DNA from: Tamarix chinensis
Taxonomy: Eukaryota > Streptophyta > Magnoliopsida > Caryophyllales > Tamaricaceae
Length of the DNA: 64,000 nt
Direction: 5' to 3'
Assembly: GCA_030549775.1 (NCBI GenBank)
Contig: CM060181.1
Coordinates: forward strand, 36,891,063 to 36,955,062
Shown piece by piece: positions 57,627-64,000 of this stretch. Made by a program: the position numbers and the translations under genes. Position 1 is the stretch's first letter; every line of letters starts with the position of its first letter. The notes under the pieces were generated by a model. It worked only from the letters and a program-made list of their open reading frames with translations, made no database searches and was not told where the DNA came from.

Positions 57627-60600
57627 TATAACACCCGAAAATTTTTAACTAGAAAATTACATTTTTAATACATTATAGAAGCATTTGAAAAACAAAACCA
57701 GGAAATGTTATTGCCACATCAATCATGAGTGAGGTGTGATCATCACCTAACCTATGCTTCATGCAAGGCAAAACGGAACAAGGAATATAAGAGGGCATGA
57801 TCATAAGAATAATGTGACAATGTAAAATGAATAAGATTAGAACAATATCATAGATAGGATGAACTTTATTGATTACAAAACCAAATATAGGAATCTAAGC
57901 CAAGAGTGTAAATAACCAAAAATGCAAAAACATCCCAATGCGGTGAGAAAAATACTAATATAGCCTAACTCTTAGGCACAATCATAAACACCAAACCCCA
58001 ATCAACAACCCACTAATGGCCGATTTCATCAACCTTAGCATACTCTAACTTAGAGTTATAACCCTGTAAATCTTCCTCTACTCTTTGGAATAGAATTTAG
58101 ATCATCATAGTGACCACAAAAGTGTAGTATTAGAAACTTCAATACTGATAAAGTATACTACCTAAAATATGGAAGGTTCATGCAGCACAGTAAATCCACA
58201 TAACAACATGGTGATATTATAATGATAAAACTCAAGGACAATATAGCATGCTTGAATGGAAATCATGGAATTATAGAAATACAATAATACATGCAATTCA
58301 TAAAATGTAAACCATATTAGAACTCGTCCTTTAGTTACCACACAAGTTCTGGTTAGTAAGATGGTTTGTTCAACCATACCTATTTCTCTAACATGAACAA
58401 AAGTTATGGAAATAAAAAATAATCACAATGGGATACTACACGAATCACACAAGGTGAGGATATATTATAGGGGCTTTCTTTATAGATACCACACCCACCA
58501 CACATTGAGTGCAAGTACAACAAATCGGGACATCACACCTATCACACGTGGTTGAAGTACACCAAGGGAGCTTGTACTAGGATACCTCACCCACCATACC
58601 TTGAATGTCTTTGTTACAAGGGTTAAAAAGTTGGAATACCACACCCACCTGAGCAATGGACAGTACGAAGTGCCAAGGGTCCTGTTCTAGGATGCCTCAC
58701 CCATCCGTACTTAACATTGATGCCATACCGACCTACCAAAATATAGTTTTATACCTTAAAGATATGCACATATACCTTACCCACTATAATCCAATAGAGA
58801 AGGAAATAGGTACTAAGTGAAAAAATATAACCAAGGACAAAATGCCCACTAACTCCCGACATCTACCCCTAGAGCTGGAGAAAAGGGCTTGAATGAAATC
58901 TTAAACCATTAACTTATATATAAGTGATATCACAAAGTACAAAAAATTCCACAAATAACCAAATTGTGGGTTTCCAAGTGATAACACTAAACACAATAAA
59001 AATCTATCATTTAACCAATTGGGTGATTCAAAGTGATAACACTAAACACATCACAAGGCATTAAAGCCACAATTTAGGTGTTTAAAGATGTAATCAAACT
59101 CTTCACAAGGCATAAAAGCCACCAATTGGGTGTTTAGGCATGACACAAAACTTAACTAAAAACAAAGTCTCAAATACCATCATAGTGGTTCATATTAATT
59201 TACGTCAATCATAGTTGAAATCATAATTAAAATGTTGCAAATATATGGAAGTATCAACACAAAAAGCCCAAAAGAAACATAATAATTTCCAACAAACCAA
59301 GTAACTTCCAGCAAGATAAGATGATCGGTCCTTTAGGCCATTTGACTGGTCTTGTCATACCAATCCTAGACCAAAGCAAAACTAGAGCATTAGTCTCTTG
59401 GTTGACCTCACCGATTCACTATCCATGTGAACTAGTCAACTAGTTTGGCCAAACCGGTCAATGGTCTAAGTAGAGGCCAACCTATTTTGGCCTATAAAAA
59501 AACCAATTAATAGTCTAACTAACCGATTGACTGGTCATAGTAACAATTTGACTGGTTCGGTCTAATCGGTTTACGGATCCAAGTAGAAACCAAACCACTT
59601 TTGCCTATAGGGACACCAAACAATGGGTTGACCAACTGACTGACTATTCATCGAAACTAGTAGACTAGTTTACCAAACCAATCAATTGATCCAAAACTCC
59701 AGACCATTCGTCTGTTGGCAAAACAAGTCAATGGGTTCAAGAAACCCATTGATTAGTATAGGTAAAACATAACCCAGACTCACAAAACACATACAAAATT
59801 TTACCACACTTTACCACATTAATCTTAGTATGCTTCTATGTAAAAGCACACATAAAAATACATGTTTTACATATAGAATCACATGGATATATGACAATAT
59901 ACACACTCAAACAAATCATGCTCAAACAACCCATTTTCATGCTTGAAATCATAGAATTCCAACAATACTAACTTGAGGAGAATTATACCATATGCTCATA
60001 ACATGGAGAATAATTAGATCATACTATATAAGCACCAACACATGGAACCCCAATATACCATAGAAACCTATTTATGTTAAAACTAATAATACCTTAATTT
60101 AAAGCAATTCTTCTAGCACAAAACTCCTACTGGATGACTTATCTAGTAGAATATTGATTCCTAAGAGAATCAAAGTAAAAAACCATTAAAAAAATCTTTT
60201 AAATATTAACTAAAATATAATAAAAGTTAGAATAAGAAGAATAACACAATACACCCCATTTGATTTAAAAATAGGGTGTCAAGGATAAATTTGAAATCTT
60301 TAATCTTTCTCAACCTTAATTTCTCCTTGCTTAAAAAAAGAAAGAGAGAACTAATGCCAAGATTATAAAAAGAGAAAGGAATAAAATTCTCACACAAGGA
60401 AGGGATAAAAGTAGAGAAAGCCTCTTTTTATCTCAATAGAGGAAAGACGGGGAAAATGGAAGGGTGTTCAACACGTGGAAAAATTTTCCATAAGGAGAAG
60501 GGAGGAGAGAGCAAGAAATTAAAGAATGAGAATGGATCACCAAATGAGTAGTATAGGATCAAGGCTTGCGCACATTCTCGGGGAAAGGGGGATAACACTT

Positions 60601-61156
60601 GTGAGGTTGATTGTAGGCAGGTTGAGAAGTGAGTGCTAACTTGATTGAGTGGCGGGGGTTGAGTGTAGTCAAATTTGGGCAATGTAGTGGGTTGGCAAGT
60701 CATAGAAGGGTGCACAAAGTTAAGCTTGTAGCCCCATCTACAAGAAGAGAGAGGGAGAGGTGAGGGAGAAGAAAAAGGGAAAGTTTTCCTCCAAAAGTGG
60801 TTTTTTGGAAAAAAAAGTTTGCTAACTAAAATCATGTAATGATCTAATTAATGTGAAAATAATATCAGAGCACTAAAACAAGCATCTTACCATAATTGAA
60901 CTCATATATGATGTTTTAATAATCATAAGAGAGAAATTTGAATAAAAAATCAGAAATGGATATGAAATTTCAAGTTAACTAGTTGACTACTTTATTAAGG
61001 ACAATAATAAAAAAAATTCCAGTGCACCAATTGATTAGTACACCTAAAATTCACATTTTTTTAGAATTTAAAGCCCACTTCAAAATAAAAACTTATTTAT
61101 TTTAAATCAACATAATTCTAAATATAATTTGAAGGATTTTAGGATGAGGTATTACG
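57627..61156 (-). repeat. 5' LTR of element M2
   Basis: 3530 bp. The plus-strand left border TATAACACCC is TGTAACACCC with one change, and the right border GAGGTATTACG is ...TATTACA with one change. Content parallels the left LTR: GATACCACACCC repeats at 58430-58720, ACTGGT/ACTAGT palindromic words at 59320-59760, purine-rich leader at 60300-60790. No gene of its own. Confidence 0.88.
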
Positions 61157-62902
61157 GGTTCAACTAGTTTTTATTATTTTTTTCTTCTCAGTTTAGATAT
61201 TTTTAGAGATTGTGATTAGATTATTATACAAAAATTTAATGGATAAAATACATATATTACCATGGATTAATGATCTAATGAATGGATTAAATGGACCATG
61301 ATTCATGACATATTTAATGGGTGATGTAAAGGTCTAGTGGGTGAATCACATATAAAATGAAATGGTGTTTGAGAAAAAGGGTAATTAAATACTGAATATG
61401 TTCTAGATGGACTAATAATATGGGTGTGGTTAATAGTGATTAATGGGAATCTAGCACATGGTTGGGGATGGAAAAGATTAATATGGAAGAAATATGCAAA
61501 TGTCTTGCTTAGTCTTTGTATGTGCCTTGTGTGATCATGTAACCTTATGATAATCATGTAAAGTGAAAGACAATCAAGTTGTGTATGGGTTAGAATTACC
61601 TGATCCATGATTATATACCATGGATTAGTCTGACTTCAAGCATTTATTGATGCCTTTGGGCTTTGCCTTAGGGTGGGATCCTATTAGATTCCGGTTCCTT
61701 ACTCTTGACATTGATAATTTACTAGGAAATATGGATATTAAAGGGTATACTTACCTACGTGGTCAACTTCGGCCTAGAATTATATCCATTGTGGTTGGCT
61801 TCAACCTAGTCTTATGTCCATAGTTATTGGCTTTAGCCTGGACGTATGTTTATTGTGGTTATTGGCTTTGGCCTGGACTTTATGTCCCTTGGTTTGGATA
61901 GGCTTCCTTGGTACGTGAGACCATGAAGTGGTGCACAATAGATCACTTGATGATGACTAATTGGATAATGATTGGAATGAATGGTAGATGATGACAATAA
62001 TGATAAAAGTTGGAATAAGTACTTGGATGGTAATTAGAAAGAATACTCAGATGTAATTGGAATGAGAATAAAAATAATGATGTGGTAGAATTAGAAGATA
62101 AGGAAAAGGATAAAAAAAGAGATATAATGACTATAAGGGAATAACCTAGTTGATTGAGTAAGTTGGAAAATAAGCCCTAATGTTTATTTAGATAACCTTT
62201 TTAGTATGTGTGTGTGAATACCTATGATATTATACTATAAAAATGAGAATGATATATTCTGAGTTGCCTTATTTATGCATGATAGTAAATCTTGATGCAT
62301 TACTAAACATGATAGAATAATTCCACTCAATTATATGGCAATAGCATGACACATGTTAAGCATTCTAGGATCTTATATGCTTGTGACTTCAATTGAAGAG
62401 GCAACTTAGCTTGCTTAGTACTTAGTGTACTGATGTGCCATTTTGCTCATTCACCTGCTCATTCCTACTAGTAGACGGCCATTTGTAGATTTTTGGGGAC
62501 GCCTAGTAGTGGGCCTACCTTATCTTGGGTTCGAGTCTTGATAGCATGGACAACTGGAGCTTTTTATGAGGTTTGTGATAGACCATGGTTTTGGGGTCAT
62601 TCCCTAACAAATTTTTAATGATAATAGCACTATATTCCTTATTAATAATTCTCCCTTTTTGACTATGTCGATGGTCGTCAAGGTCCTATGTTGTAAATAT
62701 TTCTTTCAAATATTTATATAACTAGTCTTTCCCACTCTACTTTATTTGGTTGGTTTGATTTTCAGCCTTGTATCTAATATGGGATGGGTTGTTGACATCT
62801 ATCTTGTGTTAGGTACAGCAGTAGCACTCCCTCTTTCCTAAGTATGTTTAGTATTTTCTTCTATCGAACCATTTTAAAATGAAATTTTTTGGTTATGTTA
62901 CA
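61157..62902 (+). repeat. 3' LTR of element P, second part
   Basis: Continuation of the P LTR after M2, ending GGTTATGTTACA at 62902. It contains repeats of ATTGGCTTTGGCCTGGACTT type at 61755-61900, at the relative position where the N and S LTRs carry their CCACCGG modules, and TATTCCTACTAGTAGACGGCC near 62460. It abuts gypsy RNase H sequence of another element. Confidence 0.83.
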
Positions 62903-64000
62903 CCATGTTTCTAAAATTCTTATGACGGCAAAGAATTTTTTATCATATGTAGAATAATTCAATTTGGCGTCATATAATTTTTCACTAAAGAATGCAATGA
63001 CCCTTTTTTTTTGTGAGTGTACACCTTATATCCCTATCCTACTAGCATTATATGTAACTTCAAATAATTTATCAAATTTGGGTAAAGATAATACCAGTGC
63101 ATTACATAACTCTTCTTTTAAAGTCTTGAAGGCTTTAGTTGTATCCTCACTCTATTTGAACTCACCTTTCTTCATGAGTTGTGTTATTGGTGAATTAATA
63201 GTTGAGAAGTCCTTGATGAATCTTCTATAAAAACTTCCTAAACCATGGACTCACCTTATAAATATCTTTGGTTATTGGCCAATTTCAAATAGCTTGAATC
63301 TTTATGGGATCCATTTTTATACTTTTACTCAAAAGCTTAAAATCCATTTTTCCATTTTCCCATAGAGTTTGACCTCCCTTAGTTTATCAAATAACCTCCT
63401 AAAATGAATAAGAATATCATACTCATTTATACTATACACAAGTATATCATCTTAACTATACCACAATTAAGCTTCCAATTAAAGGTTAAAGAATGTTATT
63501 CATTAGTCTCTTACACAAACTAGGTGTATTACACATAACAAAAGACATCACAATCCATTTATAAAGAATATATTTTGTTTTTATTGCAGTCTTCCATTCA
63601 TCCCCTTCTCTTATTCTCATTTAATGACATCCACTCCTTAAATCAATTTTAGAGAATAATTTCGCTCCACATAATTCATCTAACATATCATCTAATCTCA
63701 ACATAAAAAATCAAGATTTGATAGTTATGTTGTTTATAGTTCTAGATTTAATACACATACGACATGTAACATCTTTTTCAGGAACAGGAGATGCATTCAC
63801 ACAACATAAACTCATGATGTCCCTCATATATCCTTTTTTTTATGAGTTCTTATATTTGTCTCTCTAATTCTTAGCTTCTTCTGGATTAGATCGAAATGTA
63901 GGTCAATTAGGTAAAGACACACTCGGCATTAAGTTTATAGCATGCTTTATTCCTCTTTTAAGTGGTAATCCATGTGGTAAGTCATTAGGAAACACATCAT
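62903..64000 (-). pseudogene. Older Ty3/gypsy RT-RNase H, interrupted by element P
   Basis: Reading the minus strand from 64000: FPNDLPHGLPLKRGIKHAI, then SNPEEAKN, YMRDIMS, CRMCI.SRTINNITIK, RLDDMLDELCGAKLFSKIDLRSG, REGDEWKTAIKTKY, worn palm and connection regions, then VIAFFSEKLYDAKLNYSTYDKKFFAVIRILETW up to the P LTR border. This continuous RT to RNase H wording belongs to a gypsy lineage different from the P/M1/M2/N group (LPHGLP, GDEWKTA style). Stops and frameshifts are present. It is cut exactly at 62902/62903, so P inserted into it; its downstream part is not seen in the window. Confidence 0.85.

Larger units (their letters stand above)
46220..61156 (-). mobile_element. Element M2: complete but decayed chromovirus with both LTRs
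   Basis: 3' LTR at left (46220-52737, enlarged by solo LTR S), 5' LTR at right (57627-61156), and 4.9 kb of gag-protease-RT-RNase H-integrase-chromodomain between, all on the minus strand. A methionine-type primer-binding site relic adjoins the right LTR. CCTCTTAAAAG-type purine-tract relics and CTTTGTCCCCGAAG adjoin the left. The LTR starts are clearly homologous (compare 46260-46340 with 57670-57760). M2 sits within the 3' LTR of P. Every coding domain has stops or frame changes, so it is dead. Confidence 0.9.

Noticed and set aside
62964..63230. 88-codon plus-strand open frame
   Set aside because: It is the opposite strand of the gypsy RT-RNase H relic, which has clear family motifs.
24988..64000. 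Endogenous pararetrovirus (caulimovirid-like) origin of the RT sequences
   Set aside because: LTRs, primer-binding sites, integrase, chromodomain and 5-bp target-site duplications identify Ty3/gypsy chromoviruses. No movement-protein or coat-protein region was seen.

Overview
This is a window of nuclear DNA from a flowering plant. The evidence is one intron-rich plant gene, the NADH-cytochrome b5 reductase gene CBR1 with nine coding exons, set in AT-rich DNA full of LTR retrotransposons, a Helitron helicase relic, a LINE relic and MITE-like elements. The sequence does not identify the species. I saw no tRNA, rRNA, CRISPR array or bacterial-type operon.

Layout. 1-2342: AT-rich intergenic DNA with a candidate MITE. 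2343-9852: LTR-derived block, an old solo LTR carrying a second LTR in the opposite direction, bounded by a 4-of-5 target-site duplication. 9853-12033: intergenic, with a 146-bp tandem duplication, a (TA)n tract and the 3' flank of CBR1. 12034-21985 (minus): CBR1, 278 codons. Its 5.5-kb intron 7 holds a LINE reverse-transcriptase relic, a degraded LTR-type element and a Stowaway-like MITE only about 24 bp from an exon. 21986-22550: CBR1 upstream region. 22550-23975 (minus): Helitron PIF1-type helicase relic. 23976-64000: a nest of Ty3/gypsy elements.

The nest can be unpicked from LTR ends, primer-binding sites and target-site duplications. The oldest visible layer is a minus-strand gypsy RT/RNase H (62903-64000). 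Next to it ends a plus-strand chromovirus, P (40598-46219 plus 61157-62902). P is interrupted in gag by a minus-strand element, M1 (5' LTR 36874-40597, gag 35694-36873, protease and RT start 23976-24987). P is interrupted again in its 3' LTR by a second minus-strand chromovirus, M2 (46220-61156). M2's 3' LTR contains a solo LTR, S (48033-50977, perfect GTTGA duplication). M1's gag contains the youngest element, N (24988-35693).

N is the most striking object. It is structurally complete, with two nearly identical 4.42-kb LTRs, but its internal region is only 1.87 kb. That region carries a gag gene with zinc knuckles and a protease stub, and no reverse transcriptase, RNase H or integrase. It looks like a recently mobilised non-autonomous element that must use enzymes from a relative. 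Its LTRs hold telomere-like TAGGGTTTGCATG arrays, a CCACCGG/AATAGTGG repeat module also seen in the LTRs of M1 and S, and a hairpin near the 3' end that is conserved in S. The only gene here likely to have a host function is CBR1. It supplies electrons from NADH to cytochrome b5 at the endoplasmic reticulum and related membranes, for fatty-acid desaturation and similar reactions.
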